From Bilabrum cf. latius (lineage: Eukaryota; Bigyra: Bicosoecida; Bigyra; Bicosoecida), in NCBI GenBank assembly GCA_965178125.1, contig OZ237773.1, positions 515,344 to 579,343 on the forward strand: DNA of 64,000 nt, given 5' to 3'. This document shows, piece by piece, positions 47,014 through 57,908 of this stretch. Numbering within the stretch: position 1 is the stretch's first letter; each line of letters opens with the position of its first letter. The notes beneath the pieces were generated by a model that searched no databases, was not told the origin of the DNA, and saw only the letters and a program-made list of their open reading frames with translations. A program made the position numbers and the translations under genes.

Positions 47014-47919
47014 ATGGGCGCTGTGTGCTGCGTCTAGTGTTTGGGATGCTGCTGTGGAGGGGCGAGTGAGTCTCAAGTATCGGGTAGAACAGCGTTCGGC
47101 CAGCAGGATGCTATTCTAGCGTAGAGTTCCAGAAACTAGGCTGCCGTCGCCAACATTGCGATGATTGGGTTAGACAGTGCAGGCAAATCAACAGTTTTGT
47201 CTATCATGAGAGAGTTGTCTCGGTCCAAGCCTGCACTACAAGTAGCTGAGGTGCAAGCTCCCAGGACCGTTGGTCCCACGATACCTGCGGATGCCGCCCA
47301 AAGAGTGCGTGAACAGACTCCAACTGTGGGTTTGGCTCCCCCAGTCAGTTTTGCACTCGATTTTAATTCGACCGCCAGGCAAGGCGTCAGATCCCACCCT
47401 AGGTCGCTGGTCATTCGCGATGTGGGCGGCGCGTCTCGGTACAGGTCGGCGTGGCCAAGCGCGATTCGGCAGTCTCATGCCGTTGTATTCGTGCTTGACT
47501 CTTCTCCATCTCAAGATAAGTCCGAATCGGATAGGCCTTTCATCAGGGGTCGGCGGCTCAATCGCCAGGTGGAAGTGAAGCAGGTGCTCCGCGAGGTGCT
47601 CGACCTGGACGAGTGCGTGGGCAAGCCCATCCTGTTCTTGGCCAACAAACAGGACCGGGATGGGGCCTTCAGCAGTGGGTAGGTGAGGCTGGCCATCGGA
47701 CTCACGGATGGGGCCGCAGTCCTGCACCGACACGTGTGTCAGCCGTGCACCGCCCTGCCCATCGAGTTGAAGAGCACAGGGGCAGGGGCGGAGGCAGGGG
47801 CAAGTACCGTGGATCCCAGGCTGGTTGAAGGCATCCGGTGGCTGGCTCGAGTTGTGGACGGTGACTGGCCCATCCTGCACCCGCGAGTATGCAGAGAGTC
47901 TGCAAAAGCAGCTACATGA
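47014..47919 (+). CDS. ARF-like small GTPase with a cysteine-rich lipidated N-terminus
   Basis: An ARF/ARL-family GTPase, 301 residues without introns. Nucleotide-binding motifs: G1 GLDSAGKST (52-60), G3 DVGG (136-139), G4 NKQD (211-214), and a closing helix LVEGIRWLARVVDGDW. The N-terminus MGAVCCVQCLGCCCGG has Gly2 for myristoylation and seven cysteines in the next twelve positions, which suggests heavy palmitoylation and tight membrane anchoring. Four TAG codons are read as Gln; the first (47035) lies inside this cysteine cluster, so the standard code would end the protein at residue 7. The switch I region and the segment after G3 carry extra residues compared with ARF1. The stop is TGA. 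The exact ARL subgroup is not clear. Confidence 0.82.
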
Positions 47920-48257
47920 CCCTTGTTAAAACAGTAACCTCAGGTGCGCGTGCCGCTGCACTTGGCGCACTTGCTCGAATCCCGGCAGGCTGTTCAGCGG
48001 CTACACTATGTGTCTGTGTCATAAATTGACCTACAATGTTGTTCTAGCCAGCTTGATCACCAGTTTCTAGCCAGCTTGTTCACCAGTTTCTAGCCAGCTT
48101 GATCACCAGTTTCTAGCCAGCTTGATCACCAGTTTCTAGCCAGCTTGATCACCAGTGCACGGCTTGGGACGAATCATCAAATTCCTACAGCGGATCTTAT
48201 TTCTCTCTCCGCAAGGCCTCTGTGCAGCCGAGCGGTGAACATCAAATCGCACGCAAG
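47920..48257. other. Convergent spacer between the ARL gene and QCR2
   Basis: Noncoding spacer of 338 bp. The middle third is a 23-bp tandem repeat, listed separately; nothing else is seen. Confidence 0.6.
48046..48158. repeat. 23-bp tandem repeat, about five copies
   Basis: The unit CTAGCCAGCTTGATCACCAG plus TTT is repeated about five times with one variant base in the second copy (TTGTTC for TTGATC). Each unit contains TGATCA. It lies in the 3' spacer between two converging genes. Confidence 0.93.
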
Positions 48258-49772
48258 TCACTGCAGCATGGAAACCACCTGGTCATACCGGGGCAGCGTG
48301 CCGCGCTCGCCCTCGATGGCAGCATACGCCACCTTGCCCTTGACGGCGGCACCCGCCACCCGCGCCACGTCCTCGTCGGTCACCTCAGCGATGGCCTTGT
48401 ACAGGGCCGAGGGCTCCGCCGACTCGCCCGTCAGCGCCACGCTCTGCGCGATGTCCGCCCGCCTGCCCGCGCGGGAGTCGAGCTGCTGCGCGAGCTCCAT
48501 GCGGTAGGCCGCCTTGCCGCGTGCCACGTCCCTCCTGTCGATCCCCCCGCTGGCCACCGCCTTGAGTGCGTCACAAGCCGACTGCAGGGCGCCCGCCGCG
48601 GCCCCGTTCTGGGCAGTCACCGACACGCCGAAGAGTCCCGAGTCGCTGTGCGAGAAGGAGTAGGCGCTGCCAGAGGCCCCCTCTCCCAGCTTACCGGCCA
48701 AGAAGCCTGGGCTCTGTCCCCTGGCCCGGCGCTGGGTCTGGCCCATGATGGCCCGAAGCACGCCAAGCGCATGCACGTCCTTGAACCCCATGGAGGGGGC
48801 CTCCAGCCCGATGGCGAAGTGCGAGTGCGCCGAGTCCTCGCGCGTGCGGTCCTCGCCACCAGTGAAGGGGGAGGCCTCGAGGGGCTTGGCCTCGGCGGCG
48901 GGAATGTTCTGGAAGAGCATGTCCGCGAGATCTGCCATTGGCTCGTGGGGCACGTTGTTGGCCACCACAACCACGTTGGAGCCGACCATGGACGCCCTCA
49001 AGTAGTCCGCGACCGCCTGCTCCCCCACCGCATCGATCTGTCTGTCCGAGGGCACTATTGCCCTGCCCAGAGGTGCCTTGGGGCCGTAGGCTGCCGCATG
49101 GATGGCCTCCTCGATGGCAACGGCGGGCTGGACCCGCAGGTCCGCTGCCCGTCCCTTGATGAAGGCCTCCTTCATCTCCTCCACATCCCAGGAGAGCAGC
49201 GCGGGCTGCAGCACGGCCTCGGCCAGCGTGTCGGCCATGAGCGGGAGCTCGTCTCGGATCGCCTCGATCGAGTAAGAGATGCCCTCCCGGCCTGCGGATG
49301 CAGCCACGGAGCCGCCGAAGTTCTCCACATCCCGGTACAACTTGTATGCAGACCTGCGGTGCGTGCTTCCGAATGCCATGCCCTCTGCCACGAATGCGGT
49401 GCCAGCCGCGGCCTCGGCGCGAACGCCGCCCCTTACAAACACCGACAAGCTCGCCCCATGCCCGCGCGAATCCAGTGACACAATCTGCACTCCATTAGCC
49501 AAGCGAGTGGATTGGACTGGTGTAGGCGGCAGCGCGGCACCGGTGGGCTCAGGAACTCCCGGGAAGGCCTCGTTCAGGGGGTTCTGATCAGGCAAGTCGA
49601 AGAAGAGAGCTGCAAACGGGTTCGACGCAGCAGTGGTGGCACGTGCCTGCAAAGCAACCTCATTGCTTTGGAACCTCCTTCCAACCGTGCGGGCCTGCGA
49701 GAGCGCTCGGTGCGGCAGTGAGTGGAATCGATGAACCTGTTTGCCGAAAGAGGCTACCGACAAACAACGCAT
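48258..49772 (-). CDS. UQCRC2: Mitochondrial complex III core protein 2 (QCR2/UQCRC2)
   Basis: M16-family core subunit of the cytochrome bc1 complex in the inner mitochondrial membrane. Single exon, 504 residues. An Arg/Ser-rich presequence (MRCLSVASFGKQVHRFHSLP) is followed by the two-domain core: VQSTRLANGVQIVSLDSRGH, SVFVRGGVRAEA, YKLYRDVENFGGSVAASAGR, EAIHAAAYGPKAPLGR, FSHSDSGLFGVSVTAQNG. The zinc HxxEH motif of active processing peptidases is absent (TAFVAEGMAFGS stands there), which fits core 2 rather than a working MPP-beta. SDSGLFG is typical of core 2/MPP-alpha relatives, so MPP-alpha is the main alternative. No TAG codon; the stop is TGA. Confidence 0.85.
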   Translation of the reverse strand: MRCLSVASFGKQVHRFHSLPHRALSQARTVGRRFQSNEVALQARATTAASNPFAALFFDLPDQNPLNEAFPGVPEPTGAALPPTPVQSTRLANGVQIVSLDSRGHGASLSVFVRGGVRAEAAAGTAFVAEGMAFGSTHRRSAYKLYRDVENFGGSVAASAGREGISYSIEAIRDELPLMADTLAEAVLQPALLSWDVEEMKEAFIKGRAADLRVQPAVAIEEAIHAAAYGPKAPLGRAIVPSDRQIDAVGEQAVADYLRASMVGSNVVVVANNVPHEPMADLADMLFQNIPAAEAKPLEASPFTGGEDRTREDSAHSHFAIGLEAPSMGFKDVHALGVLRAIMGQTQRRARGQSPGFLAGKLGEGASGSAYSFSHSDSGLFGVSVTAQNGAAAGALQSACDALKAVASGGIDRRDVARGKAAYRMELAQQLDSRAGRRADIAQSVALTGESAEPSALYKAIAEVTDEDVARVAGAAVKGKVAYAAIEGERGTLPRYDQVVSMLQ

Positions 49773-50206
49773 GGAGACAAAGTACCCTCCCGCCACGGCA
49801 TTCTGAAATGCAGGGACTTAAAACACAAATATAAAATGCATGCCCACGGTGAGCCTGTATAACGTGATCCAGGGATGTGCACAGGCGAATGCCTCAGCGG
49901 TGGACCCCAACACTGCGAGCCAAATCATATCTCCAAGGCTCATCAAGCTAAATGTCGGGACTTACAGAAAGAGCACGAGCACTACGCAAACATGCTCGAA
50001 CGCGATGCATCACAACCACCGCAGTCGATACGGAAAGACCGAGATTGAGCCACGATGCGACAAAGCGAAACAATGTAACGCGTACTTCAAATAATCATAT
50101 TCTGATATTCCCGGCGATTGCCGTGTTACCGTCCAAACTAAAGACAAGCCGAAATTTTTGGAGCTGGATCATATTCATATTCTAAGTTTTAACCTGCTGT
50201 GCTGCG
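49773..50206. other. Divergent intergenic region between QCR2 and the coiled-coil gene
   Basis: A 434-bp spacer between two opposed starts, probably holding both promoters. It is noticeably more AT-rich than the genes. No gene seen. Confidence 0.4.
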
Positions 50207-52843
50207 ATGAGCGAAAGCAAGGCACCATTGGTCGCCGGTGCGATTGCAGTTGAAACCGCTGATCAAGCCCGCCGTATTCGCGGCGCTGCCGAGCTTGCGC
50301 GCGAAAAGGCAACTCGATTAAAAGCTCTCAATGATCGTGCGTAGAAAAATATATCGTATTTGAACAAAAGTCTGTCATCGCTGGCCGCAGACCTGGGAAT
50401 CGACTGGGACCCGGACGCAGACCCTTCGGCCCAAGATTTGGCCCAAAAAGTCAGCATGCTATCTAGTAGGGTCGGCTTAGAAAAATCCAAGCTCATGACA
50501 GAAGTCGATGAGCGAGTTCACGCAGATGAGCTGGAGGCTAGGCTCGTATACGGAAGCGACAGTGATGGAGCCAGCGCAATCGCATCGCAGGGAATGACTA
50601 GGGAGCAGTCAAGGGAAGCGAGAGCGGCTAGAAGACTGAAGGCATTCCAGCATAGTATTGCTCATGCTCGGACTCAGCTAGAAGCATCGCAATCTCGGCT
50701 GGATCAAATCGAGGCCGGGCTCGAAGTCGCTCGCAGGAAGGCCAAGCAGGAAGCCGAGGCCACGAGTGAATCCAGATAGAGACTGATGCGGCTGCAGGAC
50801 GACGTCAAGCAGCGGTAGCGAGAGTACGATGCAGCGCGACAGTCTCTCTCGCTGCCGCTCAAGCGTATCGCCGCCACTCTGGCCAAGACCTCGAGGGCCC
50901 TGGGGCACTCGGAGGGGCTCCGGCAGTCGCTTGCTAAGGGCGGGGGCGGGCCTAGCGGGGCATAGGGTCAGCCACTTGCCGGCATCCCAGCCGACAAGCT
51001 GTCCGCCTCGGACCGCACCCGGCTGCAGCGCATGGTGGCAGACCTCGAGTTCCTCATGGAGCCCAGCCCGCAGGGGGGCGGGCGCGGGCACACGGCGGCC
51101 TCGCTGGCAACCGAGGTGCGGCAGAGGCTGCAGGCGCTAGAGAGGGAACTGAGTGAGGACAAGAGCGGGTTGGCTGAGGAGGGCCGGGAGCCGGGCCTCC
51201 GTCTGCTGCTCACGGGCTTCATGCATCTCCAGCACCAGCAGCCGATGCCCTGGTTTGAGTCCAAAGGGAGCCTATTCTAGCGGCCCCCGGGAAGCAGGGA
51301 GGGTCTATCCGCACTGGCTGACTCGTTTTTGGAAGGTACCGGAGTGTCCGACGCGGGGAATGCTCGCGTGGCCCAAGTGGCGGCTGCAGTGCGCACGCTT
51401 GCCCCGGGGGCGCACGGTTTCACTCTGCTCATGGGCCCAGCGGAGGTGGCAGAGAGGGAGGTGGAAGCTAAGGACCTGGAGGCCAGGGAAAGGGAGGACA
51501 GAATTCGAGAGGCGCGGGAGAAGCGGAGATTGGAGATAGAGAAGCAACGGCAAGAGGAGGCCAAGGCAACGGCAGAGCAGGAACTGAATCAAGCACCTGC
51601 CATCTAGGCTGCCACACCTGCGTTGGCGCTGCGTGCCCCGACCACTGGCAAGCAGCCTGCCGTTCCATCCATGACGGATGGTGATCTGAGGCACTGGAGG
51701 GGTGGGCGGCTGGTGGGCAGACACACGGGGACACAGGCACGACAGGCTCTGCTCGGCCTCGTGTGGCGCGGACTGCCCGCGGACGTGGTGGTGCGGGCCC
51801 TCTTCGCGATGGTGTCCAGCGAGGTACCAGCAGGGGCGCTGCAGGCCAACGGTAGCATAGTGGCGAGAGACATTCCACCGCGCTGGGGCAGGGTGCTGCT
51901 CGCTGCGGGAGCACCCACCGATGGATAGGCGAACGACAGCCTGGGGAACGCAGTGGTGGCGGTGGCGGCACACAGGGATCCTGCAGGGTTTGGCTCCAGC
52001 GGGCTAGCGCCCCCGCGACACTGGACGGGCCCGGCTGCCCAGCTGCATGAGCTGCCTGCCAGTGCCCGCCTCACTCTGAGCGATCTCGAGCTGGCGGTGC
52101 TGCTGGCTTCCAACCGGGACCGGCTGGACGCGCTGCTGGACAGAGTGGACGAGCTGGCCTGTGCCCCAGTATAGGGGCAAGGAGGCAGTGGTAGTAGCAG
52201 TGGTAGGCCCGCTGGATTGGAGGCCATGTGCAGGATAGCCCCCGATGTGCGTCGGTGCGTGCTGGAGGCAGAGCAGGGAGGGCCAGATGCCATGTATGCC
52301 CGCGTGTTCCATTCCATGCAGCTCGTGGCGCGAGCAGGGCATGCAGCGGCAGGGCATAGGTCCAGCGAGCCGGTGTCTATGTCTAGTAGTGGACGCGCGG
52401 ACAGGCTGTCGCTGGTGCATCTGGCGCGGAGTGTGCCCGGGGCGGTGGCTTTCTTACTCACTGAGCCAGGGCTGGTGCGAGCAGCGGTACGGAAACCGAG
52501 GGAGCACATTGGCGGCAGTGGCAGCGGCGGTGGGGCGACCAAGAGTACACCTCAGCTGCTGCTGCTGGAAAGCGGGTGGCGAGACTTCCTGGCATCGCAG
52601 CTGCAGGACACGGGGCCCAAGCGGCGCGCCTCTGCTGCCAAACACCCCCCTGTATCGTAGGATGCATCGGATGACTGGTTCTTTGGAATGTTCCGATGCG
52701 GGTCGGCCCGTGGCGGCAGGACTTCGACCGACGACAACTGGGGCGTGGAGGATCCCGCCCCCATCGACCAAAAAGAGAACCTCCCTAGTTGGCAGCGGCA
52801 GATGATGTTTCTGTCGACCCTTGCAAGATTGTTGGGTTCCTGA
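50207..52843 (+). CDS. Coiled-coil protein of unknown function (878 aa)
   Basis: Not recognised. One intron-free frame runs from MSESKAPLVAGAIAVETADQ to TGA at 52841, with nine TAG codons read as Gln. The N-terminal 250 residues are mainly helical coiled coil (AELAREKATRLKALNDRAQK, ARTQLEASQSRLDQIEAGLE). A second charged coiled coil lies at about 420-465 (EREDRIREAREKRRLEIEKQ). A globular-looking part follows (LLGLVWRGLPADVVVRALFA, LSDLELAVLLASNRDRLDAL). The end is KENLPSWQRQMMFLSTLARL. Its last third (from about 51988) is duplicated at 56997-57895. Possible role as a cytoskeletal or spindle component is a guess from composition only. Confidence 0.65.
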
Positions 52844-53085
52844 TGGCGAAAAGTGAACAAGAACAGTACTGCAGACTCTAACCGAATTGTGGTCACTGCA
52901 CCACCCCGCTGGGGGTAAGTGCAAATTTCGAAAAGATGAAGCTCAAACGCAAACAGTAGATCTACGCACTCGAGAGCGACGGCCTGCTAGTACAACATCG
53001 CTCAGGCTAGTAATATAGTTTGGTCTAAGCCATTCTGTGAACTGTGAATCTGGCTGCTTGCCCCCATTCTCGGTGGTCTCATTCA
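51988..53085. repeat. Segmental duplication, copy A
   Basis: The 3' third of the coiled-coil gene plus about 240 bp of its downstream DNA is near-identical to 56997-57895. Shared landmarks include the stretch ending GGGTTCC-TGA and the flank starting TGGCGAAAAGTGAACAAG. Divergence rises in the noncoding tail. Confidence 0.95.
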
Positions 53086-53502
53086 AACATCAATACCGAG
53101 GTATGAAAGATGCGGGTTTCCCGCAGACGGGCGTTCGTATTTCAGCGAGTCGTTCGATCACTTTGGGGTAGTTTCAACAGTTTGCTTGGATTAAACGAGC
53201 TTAACATAAAACAAGTGAGATGGCTATGCTCATGGTCTCGTATACATCGTGTACCACTGCATTTACGGTTCCATACTATTAGCGCACCCCCTTCGATTAA
53301 GTTCCTATTCTATTCGCAGGCTTTTGCCACCGGTACTAGAACCAACACGATATCTGTCCCGCTTTTGATGCTTGCGCGACAGGTAGTTAAGCCATACACT
53401 ACAGTAAGGGGCTGCTCGACTACGTAGTACTCCGAATGGAGGGAGCCAGCGACTTGGATTGAGACATTTTGTGATTCACTTGTAGTTCACGATATTGAAC
53501 GA
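52844..53502. other. Spacer upstream of the NTPase gene
   Basis: The first 240 bp belong to the duplicated segment. The remainder (about 53086-53502) is AT-richer, unique in this window and should contain the promoter of the NTPase gene. A short frame at 53110-53427 shows no family resemblance. Confidence 0.4.
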
Positions 53503-56500
53503 ATGGCGCGGATCGTAGATGGCACATTGGGAGAATTGGTCAGTCGAGATCCCAGCGTACATGCTTGTCGGGACGTGCAAGCTCAGTGCTCTTTCCTCAA
53601 GCGCTTGGAGATGGCTGCCAGCGACGCTCCGATCCTCGTCAAGCACCTGGATCAAGGCAAGTAGTTCTCCGTGGAGAAAGTGATGGATTTGATAAATCGA
53701 AGAACGGAGGATCGACCAAGGAGCTCATTAATTGAGTGCAGCGGGCCCTGGTTCAAGATGGCCGCGCGGCTGTGCGAGATTGACGTTGGTCTTCTCAACG
53801 CGGTCCTGGACACATCGCATCACGCGTACATTTTGTCCGACGAGTACCGAAATGGTATGCAAAAACTACGCACTGTCATTAGTAGCGCCCTAGACAAGGT
53901 GCCAATGGCCTAGGAGAGGGCCGAGCAGGATGCACGAAAGTACATCGCCAAAGGCCGCCCACCGAAGGACTACCTCAGGGACGCGCGATTCTTGGTTGTG
54001 CCTGACTGCAGCTGGATTCCAAGACTCAGTACGCGTGCCAAAGATGAGGGTTTTGACATTAAGGGCGATTTCGATGCACCCGACGTGGCGACTGCCGTGA
54101 GGAAGCGTATGGCCTTTGCCGCAAATTCTGAGGGCGGCTCATTGGTAGCAGCAGTCCGTGATTCGCTTCTGCTAATAGGCGAGGCGTCAGTCTATGTGAA
54201 AAGCCGCCAAAGACTTGTGGATGCGCCAATTCTTCCCATCGTGGACGCAAGGTGTGGGTCTCAACGCGAAGGTTGGTTGGACCTGTTTATCATGGAGGCA
54301 TTCGCGACCACATCTTTCGGCTCATCTGTTATGCGTGGCGGGGTGGTTACTGGTTTTCTAGGGTACGGGAAATCTGAGCTGATGCGGAATGTGATCTTTG
54401 GCAAGGCACTCATGCGTTGGGCACTTGCACTAGAGAGTGAGCCTTCCGAAGATTCGCACCGGACGACCCATGTCGGTATCTACGTCAAGGACCCAGTAGG
54501 AAAGATCGGTGACTTGAGGTATGCCAGCCCTGTCGCATTGATTGCTGCCGGCCTCGCCAAGATCGGTCTCATAGATGCAAGTTCTCCGCCAGGCTGGGCA
54601 AAGCCAGACCAGCTGGAACCAACTGCCATGGGAGACTGGCTGTCGGAGCAAAGTATCCACGTTGCGCTGACCATTGATGAAGCCCAAAAGGTGCAGATGC
54701 CAGCCGAAGGGTCCGAGGACTGGCACTACCGCAAAATGGTATCCGAGTTCTGGGCGACTTTAGCCGACATGCTGAATATAGAGTAGCGTAGGCCCACGGT
54801 CTTCTTGACGGGCTCGTAGAAGAGCTTAGCCAAGGAAGTGTATGGGCCAGTCCATGGACGCCAGGTGCTCCAGGACGACAAATTTCTCGTCCGCGCGATG
54901 CCCAATGCATATTCGGAGCCGGAGCTGCATCTAATGCTACTTCGGCAGCAGTCAAGGTCAAGTATTAGGCATAAGCAATCTAGCGATGTTTCTCTTGGAC
55001 CGCTAGAAGCACCGTTTGAATCCCGTAAGGTCACTGCCGCCGATGCAGTTCTAGCCTTAGCATACTACTTGCGCAAGCGAGATGACATCAAGATCGGGAA
55101 GTGGTGGCATCGGGTTGGGTACTTCGTGCAGCCCAGCTTGGACCATGTGGTGCGCTCAATATAGCCTGGTTCATAGACCCAGGGTGCACAGGATACTGAG
55201 GGTCTTCCAACTGGCAGAATCACTGTGGAAAGTGCCCGAATGCACCTGCAGGACCGCCGAGTGCTTCGTGCAGCAGAATCTGCCCGCGAACGGGTCCTTA
55301 GAGCGTTTTTGCTGAACGGGGTGCTTGCAAGGAGTCTGGGGGCAGTTGGGGGGACGAGCGTCTAGTTTAGAATGTACGTTAGGGCGATGATGGATCGCAA
55401 GTCGCTTTTCAGCAGGTTTGGAGTAGCTCTCGTGCGAGCTTCTCTCAATGGTGGCAACGTCGGCGAGCAGGCATTGCTCAACCTCGATGACCCTTTTCAG
55501 GCCATGCCACTTGCAACACTGTCCACCATCAAGGATAACCTGGATGAAGTCAATAAAGAAGTGCTGCCGCCAGATTAGGTCGCTTCAGATCGTCATGAGT
55601 ATGAAGACAAGCTTGATGGTTTGTTGCGGAAGTGGCATGATGACCAATGGGTGATGTACCATTCTCCTGAGGAACAAAAGTTCAACCAAATACGAACGCA
55701 GCGTGGTTCCGGGAACGTGCAATTCCCTAACGTGGCATACGCAAGAGTAGCCCTGCAGGTTGATCTCACTCGAGACATCTTCCTCACCATTCGGGAGCAA
55801 CAGGCACTCGACGATTCGACGGGTGACTTCGGCAAGGATTATGAGATGGCAATCGCCGAGTCTTTGCGGCGCAACTTCAGGTCCAAGGTACTTGGCAAGG
55901 GCCGTTTGCCTTCTTTGCCCAGAGACGTGTATTCTTCGAGTCCTGGGGTGCTAGAGCTGTCGTGGGATCGGGATAGCCCGTCTTCGCCCGATCAAGTGCT
56001 TCGATTGGGCTATCTTGGAGAAACCGGACCCAAACATAAGCAGTACCGGCAGGGGGTTGCAAACAGACCATTTTCAGCTTTTGGTCAAATATTCAAGGAG
56101 TTTCCAGACCATTTCGGCGCTGATCTCGCTGTTGTGCTGCGCAGCAACTCTCATCTTGAGAACCAAGTCAAGTATCACGTCGTCCGGATTTAGGTCAAGG
56201 CCGCCTCCTCGAAAAAAGATGAAGTTGGCGCAAGCGATCTGGACAAGATGCTGTGCCAGGATATTCAGGCCGATGTCCATCGAAGGTACTGTAGTTTGCT
56301 AGGCGAGGAGCAGACCTCTGGCAACGTGGTTATACACCGACTCCTCATCACTACTAAGCCTGTAAATGACCCTATGCAAAGTCTGGCCAGCCATTCGGAG
56401 ACGAGAAACCCCCTATCCGCGGTGGGTGCGAGAAAGCAGCGTCTCGGCAGGTAGCCCAAGCCAATTTCGCGGCAAGAGAACATGGACGTGATCTACGGGA

Positions 56501-56739
56501 AAGACCTATCGGACTTGCTATTTGCCGATGCTCGGCTGTATCTGGCCAGGAGGCGACTACTGCTGAGCAAGTCAGAGCAGGAAGCACGTGAAGCCTAGGT
56601 GGTGCTGTAGAACGTCCTCAATGAGGTTGTGGGCGAGCTAAGCCTGGGACTTGCAAGCAGGGAGGCCGGCAGGTTTGATTCAACCAGCCTTGCTGAAGCT
56701 TATTGGGAGCAGCACCGGTTCGCCAGCGATATTTCGTGA
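53503..56739 (+). CDS. Large P-loop NTPase with a C-terminal PD-(D/E)xK-like nuclease motif
   Basis: One 1,078-residue frame with 12 TAG codons read as Gln, from MARIVDGTLGELVSRDPSVH to TGA. A P-loop ATPase core is visible: Walker A GFLGYGKS (284-291), Walker B ALTIDEAQ (Asp392, Glu393), then a sensor-like VFLTGSQ whose Gln is TAG. About 500 residues later a restriction-fold pattern appears: Glu in DFGKDYEMAI, Asp874 in GADLAVVL, and Gln897-Val-Lys899 in VVRIQVKAAS. Gln897 is TAG-encoded. NTPase followed by a restriction-like nuclease is the architecture of Crinkler/RHS-type proteins, often subtelomeric and fast-evolving in other eukaryotes; that assignment is inference. Third-position GC is lower than in neighbours. 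The gene lies between the two copies of a segmental duplication, as if inserted or carried with it. Confidence 0.6.
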
Positions 56740-56996
56740 CTGACATCGTATAGAATTTAAGATAATCTGTCAGTCTTGGGCTTTTCAACTACGAATGGTG
56801 GCGATTGACTGGAAAAATGCATAGTAGGTAGCCTACCCGCAATCTTCGTGGCCTGATATTTTCCGTTATTACGATGTTTAATGCAGCAGTTTGTCTTCCA
56901 ACAGACAGACCGGGTATTGCCGCGTTCTCCCTCTTAATAGAGCTATCCGGATCCTTAACGCACAGGTAGTTTTATTCGGCCATTGTGGTTTGGGGT
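56740..56996. other. Spacer between the NTPase gene and duplication copy B
   Basis: AT-rich DNA with no supported gene. It forms the right flank of the unique block that separates the two duplicated copies. Confidence 0.4.
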
Positions 56997-57648
56997 TCGG
57001 CTCCAGCGGGCCTGCTGAACGGGCCCGGCTGCCCAGCTGCATGAGCTGCCTGCCAGTGCCCGCCTCACTCTGAGCGATCTCGAGCTGGCGGTGCTGCTGG
57101 CTTCCAACCGGGACCGGCTGGACGCGCTGCTGGACAGAGTGGACGAGCTGGCCTGTGCCCCAGTATAGGGGCAAGGAGGCAGTGGTAGTAGCAGTGGTAG
57201 GCCCGCTGGATTGGAGGCCATGTGCAGGATAGCCCCCGATGTGCGTCGGTGCGTGCTGGAGGCAGAGCAGGGAGGGCCAGATGCCATGTATGCCCGCGTG
57301 TTCCATTCCATGCAGCTCGTGGCGCGAGCAGGGCATGCAGCGGCAGGGCATAGGTCCAGCGAGCCGGTGTCTATGTCTAGTAGTGGACGCGCGGACAGGC
57401 TGTCGCTGGTGCATCTGGCGCGGAGTGTGCCCGGGGCGGTGGCTTTCTTACTCACTGAGCCAGGGCTGGTGCGAGCAGCGGTACGGAAACCGAGGGAGCA
57501 CATTGGCGGCAGTGGCAGCGGCGGTGGGGCGACCAAGAGTACACCTCAGCTGCTGCTGCTGGCCCCCATCGACCCAAAAGAGAACCTCTCTAGTTGGCAG
57601 CGGCAAATGATGTTTCTGCCGACCCTTGCAAGATTGTTGGGTTCCTGA
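56997..57648 (+). pseudogene. Truncated second copy of the coiled-coil gene's 3' end
   Basis: Matches codons of the coiled-coil gene from about GPAAQLHELPASARLT to its TGA stop but has no start of its own. About 50 bp are missing near its left edge. A 189-bp in-frame deletion removes 63 codons (from after TPQLLLL to before APIDPKEN). The remaining frame ends in the same SSWQRQMMFLPTLARLLGS and TGA. The lack of a promoter and N-terminus makes it a gene fragment; the retained frame is unexpected for an old pseudogene and suggests a recent copy. Confidence 0.8.
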
Positions 57649-57895
57649 TGGCGAAAAGTGAACAAGAACAGTACTGCAGACTCTAACCGAATTGTGGTAC
57701 TGCACCCCGGGGGTGGAAGTGCAAATTTCGAAAAGATGAAGCTCAAACGCAAACAGTAGATCTACGCACTCGAGAGCGACGGCCTGCTAGTACAACATCG
57801 CATAGGCTAGTAACAAAGCTTGTTCTTAGCCATTCTGTGAACTGTGAATCTGGCTGCTTGCCCTCCATTTCGGGTAATAGCTTGGTCTCTGATCC
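56997..57895. repeat. Segmental duplication, copy B
   Basis: Second copy of 51988-53085, in the same orientation, shorter through internal deletions. It ends shortly before the METTL9 start at 57909, so the duplicated tail may now form part of that gene's promoter. Confidence 0.95.
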
Positions 57896-57908
57896 AGATT
57901 CTAGAATC

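Noticed and set aside
48258-49772. Active mitochondrial processing peptidase beta subunit
   Set aside because: The HxxEH zinc motif is missing at the expected site.
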